DNA from: Streptococcus oralis
Lineage (GTDB): Bacteria; Bacillota; Bacilli; Lactobacillales; Streptococcaceae
DNA: 64,000 bases
Reading direction: 5' to 3'
Assembly (NCBI RefSeq): GCF_024399415.1
Contig: NZ_CP029257.1
Coordinates: 829,501 to 893,500, forward strand
Part shown: positions 57,879 through 64,000 of the stretch, piece by piece
Numbering within the stretch: the first letter of the stretch is position 1
Layout of the letters: each line of letters begins with the position of its first letter
Notes under the pieces: model-generated
Database searches by the model: none
What the model was told of the DNA's origin: nothing
What the model saw: only the letters and a program-made list of their open reading frames with translations
Translations under genes and position numbers: made by a program

Positions 57879-57979
57879 TTTAAATGTGAGCTATAAAATC
57901 GTAAACGAACAGAATTGATTAGGTTAGAATTTGACAGAAGACCTTATTTTTCTTATAATGCAGATGGAAAGGTGGTAGG

Positions 57980-58603
57980 ATGAAAAAATTATTAATTTTA
58001 AGTACTGTAGTTACTGTTAGTGCTTTTTTAGCTTCATGCTCCAATAATTCGCAAGCAGCAATCGAAGAAAGTTCGACTGCGGTTGTTAGTTCTTCTAGCA
58101 GTCAGGAAACGAGCAACTCTAGCTCTGCCTTTTCTGAAGCGAGAAAGGAAGAGACGCAAATCATCGGCTCGAATGAGTATGGGTTTGTCAAGGTACCCAA
58201 ATCATGGGTTCGATTCCATGAAGTAGAAGGTGGAAATGATATACAGTATTGTGATGGAACAGATATCAACATTGTTACGCTGAATACCTTCAAGGCTGAT
58301 CAGTTCAATATCAGCGAAGAAGAATATGCTAAACTGGATGTTGTGACTGTCTCATCTAGTATTTTAACTTCCAAGGAACAAAGCTCTGATTTCAGTAAGG
58401 TCTGGGGTTCCAAATCGACCATTGGAGGCTATGAAGCCTATGTTGTCAATGCAATTGCTAAGTCAGGGAAATACCTTGTTACCTGGGTTTTCCGATCAAA
58501 TGATGGTAAAATCCGCTATGTTTCACTTGAAGGAGATGGGGAAACTTTAAAAACAATCTTACCGATGGTTGAAAGTAGCTGGTCAACTACTAAATCTGAA
58601 TAA
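57980..58603 (+). CDS. Ser-rich lipoprotein of unknown function
   Basis: A 207-residue precursor with a lipoprotein signal: basic MKK, hydrophobic core LLILSTVVTVSAF and lipobox LASC (Cys-20). A Ser/Glu-rich linker (about 22-60) leads to a globular domain beginning GSNEYGFVKVPKSWVRFHE, which resembles the PsbP/DUF1795-like fold of small secreted proteins in general shape only. AAAGGTGG precedes ATG 57980. It ends at a terminator that lies directly before the dprA cin-box. Confidence 0.8.
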   Translation: MKKLLILSTVVTVSAFLASCSNNSQAAIEESSTAVVSSSSSQETSNSSSAFSEARKEETQIIGSNEYGFVKVPKSWVRFHEVEGGNDIQYCDGTDINIVTLNTFKADQFNISEEEYAKLDVVTVSSSILTSKEQSSDFSKVWGSKSTIGGYEAYVVNAIAKSGKYLVTWVFRSNDGKIRYVSLEGDGETLKTILPMVESSWSTTKSE

Positions 58604-58609
58604 ATGAAA

Positions 58610-58645
58610 AAAAGAAGATCCTTGGTCTTCTTTTTATTTTTTTTT
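58610..58645 (+). terminator. lipoprotein gene terminator
   Basis: AAAGAAGA-TCCTTGG-TCTTCTTT then a long T run, which also forms the T-tract upstream of the cin-box. Confidence 0.8.
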
Positions 58646-58652
58646 ACGAATA
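58645..58652 (+). promoter_or_regulatory. cin-box (ComX promoter) of dprA
   Basis: TACGAATA is the exact core of the streptococcal late-competence promoter recognised by RNA polymerase with ComX. It follows a T-tract and lies 34 nt before dprA ATG. Confidence 0.88.
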
Positions 58653-58685
58653 GATAGATGAGTAGAAAAAGAAATGGAGTTGTAT

Positions 58686-59534
58686 ATGAAGATCACAAAC
58701 TATGAGATTTACAAATTGAGAAAAGCTGGGCTGACCAATCAACAGATTCTAACTGTTCTTGAATACGATGAGACTGTAGATCAGGAGCTTTTGCTAGGTG
58801 ATATTGCGGAACTATCGGGGTGTCGTAATCCTGCTGTCTTTATGGAACGCTATTTCCAGATAGATGATGCACATTTGGAGAAGGAGTTTCAGAAATTTCC
58901 ATCCTTTTCTATTCTTGATGACTGTTATCCTTGGGATCTGAGTGAGATTTATGATGCTCCAGTGCTCTTGTTTTATAAAGGGAATTTGGACTTGTTGAAG
59001 TTTCCAAAGGTTGCCGTTGTAGGGAGTCGTTCATGTTCTAGTCAGGGAGCAAAGTCGGTTCAGAAAGTCATTCAAGGTTTGGAAAATGAGTTAATTGTGG
59101 TCAGTGGTTTAGCCAAAGGGATTGATACAGCTGCCCATATGGCTGCACTCCAGAATGGAGGAAGAACAATTGCTGTCATTGGAACAGGATTGGATGTTTT
59201 CTATCCTCGCGCCAATAAACGTTTGCAGGAACACATTGGCAATCACCATTTAGTACTTAGCGAGTATGGACCTGGTGAAGAACCCTTGAAATTTCACTTT
59301 CCAGCCCGTAATCGCATCATTGCTGGCCTTTGCCGTGGTGTGATTGTAGCAGAAGCAAGGATGCGTTCTGGTAGTCTCATCACCTGTGAGCGAGCTATGG
59401 AGGAAGGGCGTGATGTTTTTGCCATTCCAGGGAACATTCTTGATGGCCATTCAGATGGTTGCCACCATCTGATCCAAGAGGGGGCAAAGTTAGTCACAAG
59501 TGGTCAAGATGTGCTGGCAGAGTTTGAATTTTAA
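58686..59534 (+). CDS. dprA: DNA processing protein DprA
   Basis: Loads RecA on incoming single-stranded DNA during transformation and helps shut off competence. The 282-residue protein has an N-terminal SAM-like domain and the Rossmann-type core with VAVVGSRSCSSQGAKS, VVSGLAKGIDTAAHMAAL, GTGLDVFYP, FPARNRIIAGL and SGSLITCERAMEEGRDVFAIPGN. ATG 58686 (MKITNYEIYKL) follows TGGAGTTG. Transcribed from the cin-box. Confidence 0.96.
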   Translation: MKITNYEIYKLRKAGLTNQQILTVLEYDETVDQELLLGDIAELSGCRNPAVFMERYFQIDDAHLEKEFQKFPSFSILDDCYPWDLSEIYDAPVLLFYKGNLDLLKFPKVAVVGSRSCSSQGAKSVQKVIQGLENELIVVSGLAKGIDTAAHMAALQNGGRTIAVIGTGLDVFYPRANKRLQEHIGNHHLVLSEYGPGEEPLKFHFPARNRIIAGLCRGVIVAEARMRSGSLITCERAMEEGRDVFAIPGNILDGHSDGCHHLIQEGAKLVTSGQDVLAEFEF

Positions 59535-59587
59535 GGAGAAATTTGTTCACTCAGATAAACTTTTCTTCTATATATAGGACTTAGGTC

Positions 59588-59616
59588 TTGACAGCTATAG
59601 AAAAATGGTTTACACT
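59588..59616 (+). promoter_or_regulatory. topA promoter
   Basis: -35 TTGACA (59588-59593), 17-nt spacer, -10 TACACT (59611-59616). A perfect 12-nt palindrome ACTTTATAAAGT (59614-59625) covers the predicted start site. Confidence 0.75.
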
Positions 59617-59651
59617 TTATAAAGTTTATTACTTTGAAAAGGTGTGATAGT

Positions 59652-61739
59652 GTGGCTACGGCAACAAAGAAGAAAAAATCAACAGTTAAGAAAAATCTAG
59701 TCATCGTAGAGTCGCCTGCTAAGGCGAAAACGATTGAGAAATATCTAGGCAGAAATTACAAGGTTTTAGCCAGTGTCGGGCATATCCGTGATTTGAAGAA
59801 ATCCAGTATGTCAGTCGACATTGAAAATAACTATGAACCACAGTATATCAATATCCGAGGAAAAGGTCCTCTCATCAATGACTTAAAAAAAGAAGCTAAA
59901 AAAGCCAATAAAGTCTTTCTAGCAAGTGACCCGGACCGTGAAGGAGAAGCGATTTCCTGGCATTTGGCTCACATTCTCAACTTGGATGAGAATGATGCCA
60001 ACCGTGTAGTCTTTAATGAAATTACCAAAGACGCAGTAAAAAATGCCTTTAAAGAGCCTCGCAAGATTGACATGGACTTGGTCGACGCCCAACAGGCTCG
60101 TCGAGTCTTAGACCGCTTGGTAGGGTATTCGATTTCGCCTATTTTGTGGAAAAAGGTCAAGAAGGGCTTATCAGCAGGACGCGTGCAGTCTGTTGCCCTT
60201 AAGCTCATCATTGACCGTGAAAATGAAATCAATGCCTTCCAACCAGAAGAATACTGGACAATTGATGGTGTCTTTAAGAAGGGAACCAAGCAATTTCAGG
60301 CTTCTTTCTATGGTATGAATGGCAAAAAGATGAAATTGACCACTAACGAAGAAGTCAAAGAAGTCTTGTCCCATTTGACTAGCAAAGACTTCACAGTTGA
60401 CCAGGTAGATAAGAAAGAACGCAAACGCAATGCTCCACTACCTTATACGACCTCAACCATGCAGATGGATGCTGCTAACAAAATCAATTTCCGTACTCGT
60501 AAGACCATGATGGTTGCCCAACAGCTCTATGAAGGGATCAATATCGGTACAGGCGTGCAAGGTTTGATTACCTATATGCGTACAGACTCGACTCGTATCA
60601 GTCCTGTGGCTCAGAATGAAGCGGCTAGCTACATCAACGATCGTTTTGGTAGCAAGTATTCCAAGCATGGTAGCAAGGTCAAGAATGCCTCAGGTGCTCA
60701 GGATGCCCACGAAGCCATTCGTCCATCTAGTGTCTTTAACACACCTGAAAGCATTGCTAAGTACTTGGACAAAGACCAGCTCAAACTTTATACCCTGATC
60801 TGGAACCGTTTTGTGGCCAGTCAGATGACGGGCGCTATCTTTGATACCATGGCTGTTAAGCTCTCTCAAAATGGAGTCCAATTCGCGGCAAATGGAAGTC
60901 AAGTTAAGTTTGATGGGTATCTTGCTATCTACAATGACTCTGACAAGAACAAGATGTTGCCAGATATGGCAGTAGGAGATGTAGTCAAGCAGGTCAATAG
61001 CAAGCCAGAACAACATTTTACTCAACCGCCAGCTCGCTATTCGGAAGCGACCCTTATCAAGACCTTGGAAGAAAATGGAGTTGGACGTCCGTCAACCTAT
61101 GCTCCAACAATTGAAACTATCCAAAAACGCTACTACGTTCGTCTGGCAGCCAAACGATTTGAACCAACAGAATTGGGAGAAATTGTCAATAAACTCATCG
61201 TTGAATATTTTCCAGATATTGTCAATGTGACCTTCACAGCTGAGATGGAAGGAAAACTGGATGATGTCGAAGTTGGAAAAGAGCAGTGGCAACGTGTTAT
61301 TGACGAATTTTATAAACCATTCTCCAAAGAAGTAGCCAAGGCTGAATCCGAAATGGAAAAAATTCAGATTAAGGATGAGCCAGCTGGATTTGACTGTGAA
61401 GTTTGTGGCAGTCCAATGGTGATTAAGCTCGGTCGTTTTGGTAAATTCTATGCTTGTAGTAATTTCCCAGACTGCCGTCACACACAAGCAATTGTCAAAG
61501 AGATTGGAGTCGAGTGTCCAAGCTGTCATCAAGGACAAATCATCGAACGCAAAACCAAGCGCAATCGTATCTTCTATGGTTGCAATCGCTATCCAGAATG
61601 TGAGTTTACTTCCTGGGACAAACCAATTGGCCGTGACTGTCCAAAATGCGGACACTTCCTTGTGGAGAAAAAAGTCCGTGGTGGTGGTAAGCAGGTTGTA
61701 TGTAGTAATGGCGACTACGAAGAAGAGAAAATTAAATAA
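59652..61739 (+). CDS. topA: DNA topoisomerase I
   Basis: Type IA topoisomerase that relaxes negative supercoils. GTG 59652 is preferred (protein [14 protein letters not shown]); it follows AAAAGGTGTGATA, while the ATG or other codon at 59634 lies in the short leader. The 695-residue protein has [20 protein letters not shown] and [15 protein letters not shown], catalytic Tyr in [11 protein letters not shown] (about residue 314), and C-terminal four-Cys zinc modules (CEVCGSPM...[15 protein letters not shown]...[15 protein letters not shown]...C). Confidence 0.96.
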   Translation: MATATKKKKSTVKKNLVIVESPAKAKTIEKYLGRNYKVLASVGHIRDLKKSSMSVDIENNYEPQYINIRGKGPLINDLKKEAKKANKVFLASDPDREGEAISWHLAHILNLDENDANRVVFNEITKDAVKNAFKEPRKIDMDLVDAQQARRVLDRLVGYSISPILWKKVKKGLSAGRVQSVALKLIIDRENEINAFQPEEYWTIDGVFKKGTKQFQASFYGMNGKKMKLTTNEEVKEVLSHLTSKDFTVDQVDKKERKRNAPLPYTTSTMQMDAANKINFRTRKTMMVAQQLYEGINIGTGVQGLITYMRTDSTRISPVAQNEAASYINDRFGSKYSKHGSKVKNASGAQDAHEAIRPSSVFNTPESIAKYLDKDQLKLYTLIWNRFVASQMTGAIFDTMAVKLSQNGVQFAANGSQVKFDGYLAIYNDSDKNKMLPDMAVGDVVKQVNSKPEQHFTQPPARYSEATLIKTLEENGVGRPSTYAPTIETIQKRYYVRLAAKRFEPTELGEIVNKLIVEYFPDIVNVTFTAEMEGKLDDVEVGKEQWQRVIDEFYKPFSKEVAKAESEMEKIQIKDEPAGFDCEVCGSPMVIKLGRFGKFYACSNFPDCRHTQAIVKEIGVECPSCHQGQIIERKTKRNRIFYGCNRYPECEFTSWDKPIGRDCPKCGHFLVEKKVRGGGKQVVCSNGDYEEEKIK

Positions 61740-61745
61740 AATGCA

Positions 61746-61778
61746 GAGTCCTGAAAATGAATTTCAGGCTCTTTTTTG
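61746..61778 (+). terminator. topA terminator
   Basis: GAGTCCTGAAA and TTTCAGGCTC pair (one G-T) around a short loop, then TTTTTT. Confidence 0.8.
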
Positions 61779-61845
61779 TTGATGCTTGACAAATTTCCCC
61801 CTTGTATGCGAAACTAGAGGAAGAGTAATTTATCTAGGAGAAATC

Positions 61846-62205
61846 ATGCGTATCATTTATCTCAGTATTGGCTTTATTTCACTGGCTTTAGCTGTTATTG
61901 GAGTTGTCTTACCACTTTTACCAACAACACCCTTTCTTTTGTTAGCTATCGCTTGCTTTTCAAAATCTTCTAAGCGTTTTGAAGACTGGCTTTATCATAC
62001 AAAGCTTTATCAGACCTATGTAGCGGACTTTCGGGAAACCAAGTCAATCGCGCGAGAACGAAAGAAAAAAATCATCGTATCTATCTATATCTTGATGGGG
62101 ATTTCTATTTATTTTGCCCCTCTTTTGCCAGTCAAAATCGGTCTGGGAGCCTTGACTGTCTTTATCACCTACTATCTCTTTAAAGTCATTCCTGACAAAG
62201 AATAG
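61846..62205 (+). CDS. DUF454 (YbaN-like) inner membrane protein
   Basis: A 119-residue protein of the DUF454 family with two or three hydrophobic segments. Typical N-terminal block: LSIGFISLALAVIGVVLPLLPTTPFLLLAIACFSKSSKRFEDWL. ATG 61846 follows TAGGAGAAATC; the longer frame from 61786 lies over the promoter (TTGACA at 61786-61791). Function unknown in the family. Confidence 0.85.
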   Translation: MRIIYLSIGFISLALAVIGVVLPLLPTTPFLLLAIACFSKSSKRFEDWLYHTKLYQTYVADFRETKSIARERKKKIIVSIYILMGISIYFAPLLPVKIGLGALTVFITYYLFKVIPDKE

Positions 62206-62259
62206 ATAAAAATAGTAGTTATTTGCCTTGATAAAAATGAAAGCCTATTTAAAATAATA

Positions 62260-62268
62260 TGATATAAT
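62260..62268 (+). promoter_or_regulatory. cutC extended -10 promoter
   Basis: TGATATAAT, 30 nt before ATG 62299. Confidence 0.5.
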
Positions 62269-62298
62269 AAATTCAAAGAAAACATCAAGGAGAATCAA

Positions 62299-62931
62299 AT
62301 GATTTACGAATTTTGTGCTGAAAATGTGACCTTGCTTGAAAAAGCGATGCAGGCTGGAGCTCGTCGAATCGAACTTTGTGACAATCTAGCAGTAGGAGGA
62401 ACAACACCTAGCTATGGAGTGACCAAGGCAGCGGTTGAACTGGCAGCTAACTACGACACCACCATCATGACTATGATTCGTCCTCGTGGTGGCGACTTTG
62501 TCTATACTGATCTTGAAATAGCGATCATGCTAGAAGACATTCGTTTGACTGCTCAGGCTGGAAGTCAAGGGGTTGTATTTGGGACATTAACTGCTGATAA
62601 AAAGTTAGATAAACCTAATCTTGAGAAGTTGATTGCTGCATCAAAAGGGATGGAAATTGTCTTCCACATGGCCTTTGATGAATTGAGTGATGAAGACCAG
62701 TTGGAAGCGATTGACTGGCTAAGCCAAGCTGGTGTCACCCGTATCCTAACTCGTGCTGGTGTGTCTGGAGACTCGCTAGAGAAACGTTTTGCTCATTATC
62801 ACAGAATTTTGGAACATGCAGCTGGTAAAATTGAAATTCTACCAGGTGGGGGGATTGACTTGGACAACCGTCAAACCTTTATCGACCAGCTGGGTGTAAC
62901 ACAATTGCATGGAACTAAGGTTGTCTTTTAA
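62299..62931 (+). CDS. cutC: copper homeostasis protein CutC
   Basis: TIM-barrel protein of the CutC family, 210 residues; a role in copper tolerance is reported for some members but is not settled. Signature blocks: ARRIELCDNLAVGGTTPS, MIRPRGGDFVYTD, GVVFGTLTADKKLD, FHMAFDEL and EILPGGGID. CAAGGAGAA precedes ATG 62299. Followed by a hairpin. Confidence 0.9.
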   Translation: MIYEFCAENVTLLEKAMQAGARRIELCDNLAVGGTTPSYGVTKAAVELAANYDTTIMTMIRPRGGDFVYTDLEIAIMLEDIRLTAQAGSQGVVFGTLTADKKLDKPNLEKLIAASKGMEIVFHMAFDELSDEDQLEAIDWLSQAGVTRILTRAGVSGDSLEKRFAHYHRILEHAAGKIEILPGGGIDLDNRQTFIDQLGVTQLHGTKVVF

Positions 62932-62943
62932 AAAATAGAAAGG

Positions 62944-62970
62944 AACTGCTAGCTTTGGGTAGCAGTTTTC
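62944..62970 (+). terminator. cutC hairpin/terminator
   Basis: AACTGCTA-GCTTTGGG-TAGCAGTT, then TTC. The next start codon is only 5 nt further on. Confidence 0.6.
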
Positions 62971-62974
62971 ACTT

Positions 62975-63631
62975 ATGTTTGAAATTTTTAAATCCTATCA
63001 GTTTAATAAAGAAAAAGCCCATGCCTATGGTTTTGTGGAAAATGGGGAAGTCTGGACCTATAGTTGCCAGATTTTGCAGGGTGAATTTTTCATGACACTC
63101 TCCATCACTCCTGATAATGTGAGCTTTCAGGTTTTTGACCAGGAAACGGGAGATCTCTATCCTCAAGTTCATATGGAAAGCATGCGTGGGAGTTTTGTCG
63201 GAAGTGTCCGTGAGGCTTGTTTGGAGATTCTTTACCAGATTCGGAAGGCTTGCTTTGATGTACAGGATTTTATCTGCCCTCAGACTAAGCGTATCATGGA
63301 TAAGGTTCAGGAAAAGTATGGTGATCCGTTGGAGTATCTGTGGGAAAAGTCGCCTGATACAGCTGTATTGCGTCATGAAGGCAATCAAAAGTGGTATGCT
63401 GTTTTGATGAGAATCCCATGGGATAAGCTGGAAAAGGGGAGAGAAGGGCTAGTCGAAGCAGTCAACCTCAAACACGACCAAGTAGCTGACCTGTTTTCAC
63501 AAAAGGGTATTTATCCAGCTTTTCATATGAATAAACGCTACTGGCTTAGTCTGGCGCTTGATGATAGTTTGCAAGATGAAGAAGTGATAGAACTCATCGA
63601 AAGAAGTTGGAACTTGACTGTGAAAAAATAG
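62975..63631 (+). CDS. MmcQ/YjbR-like protein
   Basis: A 218-residue protein whose C-terminal half (about 120-218) resembles the MmcQ/YjbR double-wing family, with the typical NQKWYAVLMRIPWDKL, VNLKHDQV and YPAFHMNKRYWLSLAL blocks. The N-terminal 110 residues (FNKEKAHAYGF...YPQVHMESMRGSFVGSVREAC) look like the family's added domain. Function unknown. ATG 62975 has no Shine-Dalgarno; it sits directly behind the cutC hairpin, which is odd. No better downstream start with ribosome site is seen. Confidence 0.8.
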   Translation: MFEIFKSYQFNKEKAHAYGFVENGEVWTYSCQILQGEFFMTLSITPDNVSFQVFDQETGDLYPQVHMESMRGSFVGSVREACLEILYQIRKACFDVQDFICPQTKRIMDKVQEKYGDPLEYLWEKSPDTAVLRHEGNQKWYAVLMRIPWDKLEKGREGLVEAVNLKHDQVADLFSQKGIYPAFHMNKRYWLSLALDDSLQDEEVIELIERSWNLTVKK

Positions 63632-63688
63632 GGGAATTCGCTTGAGTTTTCAAATACTTTCAATTAGCAAAATATTCTTTACTGAAGA

Positions 63689-63703
63689 AATTTTCAGAAA
63701 ATA
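63689..63703 (+). promoter_or_regulatory. CodY box upstream of leuA (14/15 match)
   Basis: AATTTTCAGAAAATA differs from AATTTTCWGAAAATT only at the last base. It lies 12 nt before the -35 of the leu promoter. Confidence 0.8.
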
Positions 63704-63715
63704 ATGGATTTTTTC

Positions 63716-63744
63716 TTGACAAGTGTTTTTCGCTATGCTAAAAT
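63716..63744 (+). promoter_or_regulatory. leucine operon promoter
   Basis: -35 TTGACA (63716-63721), 17-nt spacer, extended -10 TGCTAAAAT with hexamer TAAAAT (63739-63744). Very strong match to consensus. Confidence 0.88.
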
Positions 63745-63780
63745 ACTAAACAAGATATCAAACGAAGGAGAAAGTCAAAC

Positions 63781-63834
63781 ATGAAAACAGCTAAGTTTAA
63801 TCAATTTGCTTTGTTGTTGAGGTACTCGGGCTAG
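63781..63834 (+). CDS. leucine leader peptide
   Basis: ATG 63781, with AAGGAG 9 nt upstream, encodes the 17-residue MKTAKFNQFALLLRYSG, stop TAG. Three consecutive Leu codons (all TTG) are followed by the rare Arg codon AGG. Ribosome stalling here when Leu-tRNA is scarce would control the attenuator downstream. Confidence 0.85.
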   Translation: MKTAKFNQFALLLRYSG

Positions 63835-63917
63835 TGCAAAAGCATTAGTCCTGTTTGGCTTACCAAGCGGGAGTAAATCAACATCTCGCTTGGGCTTCTG
63901 AGCGAGATGTTTTTTTT
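63828..63917 (+). promoter_or_regulatory. leucine operon attenuator
   Basis: Terminator: ACATCTCGCT and AGCGAGATGT (63881-63910) form a perfect 10-bp stem followed by seven T. Antiterminator: CCAAGC(GG)GAG (63863-63873) pairs with CTCGCTTGG (63885-63893), which takes the left arm of the terminator. A third stem, GGGCTAGTGC with GCATTAGTCC (63828-63851), covers the leader stop codon. The structures are mutually exclusive as expected for transcription attenuation. Confidence 0.82.
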
Positions 63918-63946
63918 AAAACTACATTTGGAAAAGGGGAAATCTT

Positions 63947-64000
63947 ATGCGTAAAGTTGAATTTTTTGATACAAGCCTTCGTGATGGGGAACAAACACCT
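63947..64000 (+). CDS. leuA: 2-isopropylmalate synthase (3' end outside window)
   Basis: First 18 codons of the leucine-specific acyltransferase that condenses 2-ketoisovalerate with acetyl-CoA. MRKVEFFDTSLRDGEQTP contains the N-terminal DTSLRDGEQ signature of the isopropylmalate/homocitrate synthase family, with the metal-binding Asp. AAAAGGGGA precedes ATG 63947. It is the first gene after the leucine attenuator. Confidence 0.9.
   Translation, partial: MRKVEFFDTSLRDGEQTP

Noticed and set aside
61092..61655. 187-codon minus-strand frame inside topA
   Set aside because: Shadow of the topA zinc-finger region; no promoter, ribosome site or recognisable protein features.

Overview
The window is a low-GC Firmicute chromosome segment that reads as a Streptococcus of the mitis group. 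The evidence is near-identity by recollection of ParC, GyrA, DprA, TopA and the others to pneumococcal proteins, the gyrA-srtA pair, the gram-positive SUF operon, a ComX-type cin-box before dprA, and perfect or near-perfect CodY boxes before ilvE and leuA. Several GyrA and ParC residues differ from my memory of S. pneumoniae (for example Asp at ParC 91), so I would call it a mitis/oralis-like commensal, but the species cannot be fixed without searches.

Layout. 1-5.2 kb: end of a MacB-type ABC permease, metG, and on the minus strand a small P-loop kinase-like gene, rpsT and coaA. 5.4-13.8 kb: a small membrane protein, then a nucleoside scavenging operon (methyltransferase, pdp, deoC, cdd, nucleoside-binding lipoprotein, ABC ATPase, two permeases), and plsY on the minus strand. 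14.5-23.2 kb: parE and parC, separated by about 4 kb of accessory and decaying DNA (small membrane proteins, three copies or relics of an ANT(6)-like nucleotidyltransferase, a GNAT enzyme, a chimeric pseudogene and an 88-nt imperfect palindrome). 23.2-28.8 kb: CodY-linked ilvE, a small conserved gene, tRNA-Tyr and tRNA-Gln, rpsA, a free-methionine-sulfoxide reductase, dnaX, and a small membrane protein. 28.9-34.8 kb: sufCDSUB, then an unknown gene and a relic of a second sufB 3' end. 34.9-45.5 kb: amino acid permease, YitT, DegV, HU, ldh (minus), gyrA-srtA, a formate/nitrite channel, and an O-acetylhomoserine sulfhydrylase. 45.5-56 kb: a DUF2130 protein, an unknown membrane protein, truB, udk, and a tightly overlapping xseA-xseB-ispA-tlyA-argR-recN-phosphatase operon. 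56-64 kb: lepA, a lipoprotein, dprA, topA, a DUF454 protein, cutC, a YjbR-like gene, and the leucine operon leader with the first 18 codons of leuA.

Themes. Most of the window is housekeeping with compact operons and clear intrinsic terminators, several of them bidirectional and overlapping CDS ends. The more unusual points are: (1) four genes whose start codon lies exactly 6 nt after an extended -10 box (TGnTAnAAT-N6-ATG), predicting leaderless mRNAs; (2) a repeated, decaying two-gene module in the parE-parC interval, in which a small membrane protein overlaps an ANT(6)-like gene by the same 11 nt; (3) an unknown gene inserted between intact sufB and a diverged relic of the sufB 3' end; (4) a leucine leader peptide/attenuator stacked on a CodY box before leuA; (5) a perfect palindrome over the -35 of the nucleoside operon. 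All calls are from reading the sequence; no database search or folding program was run.
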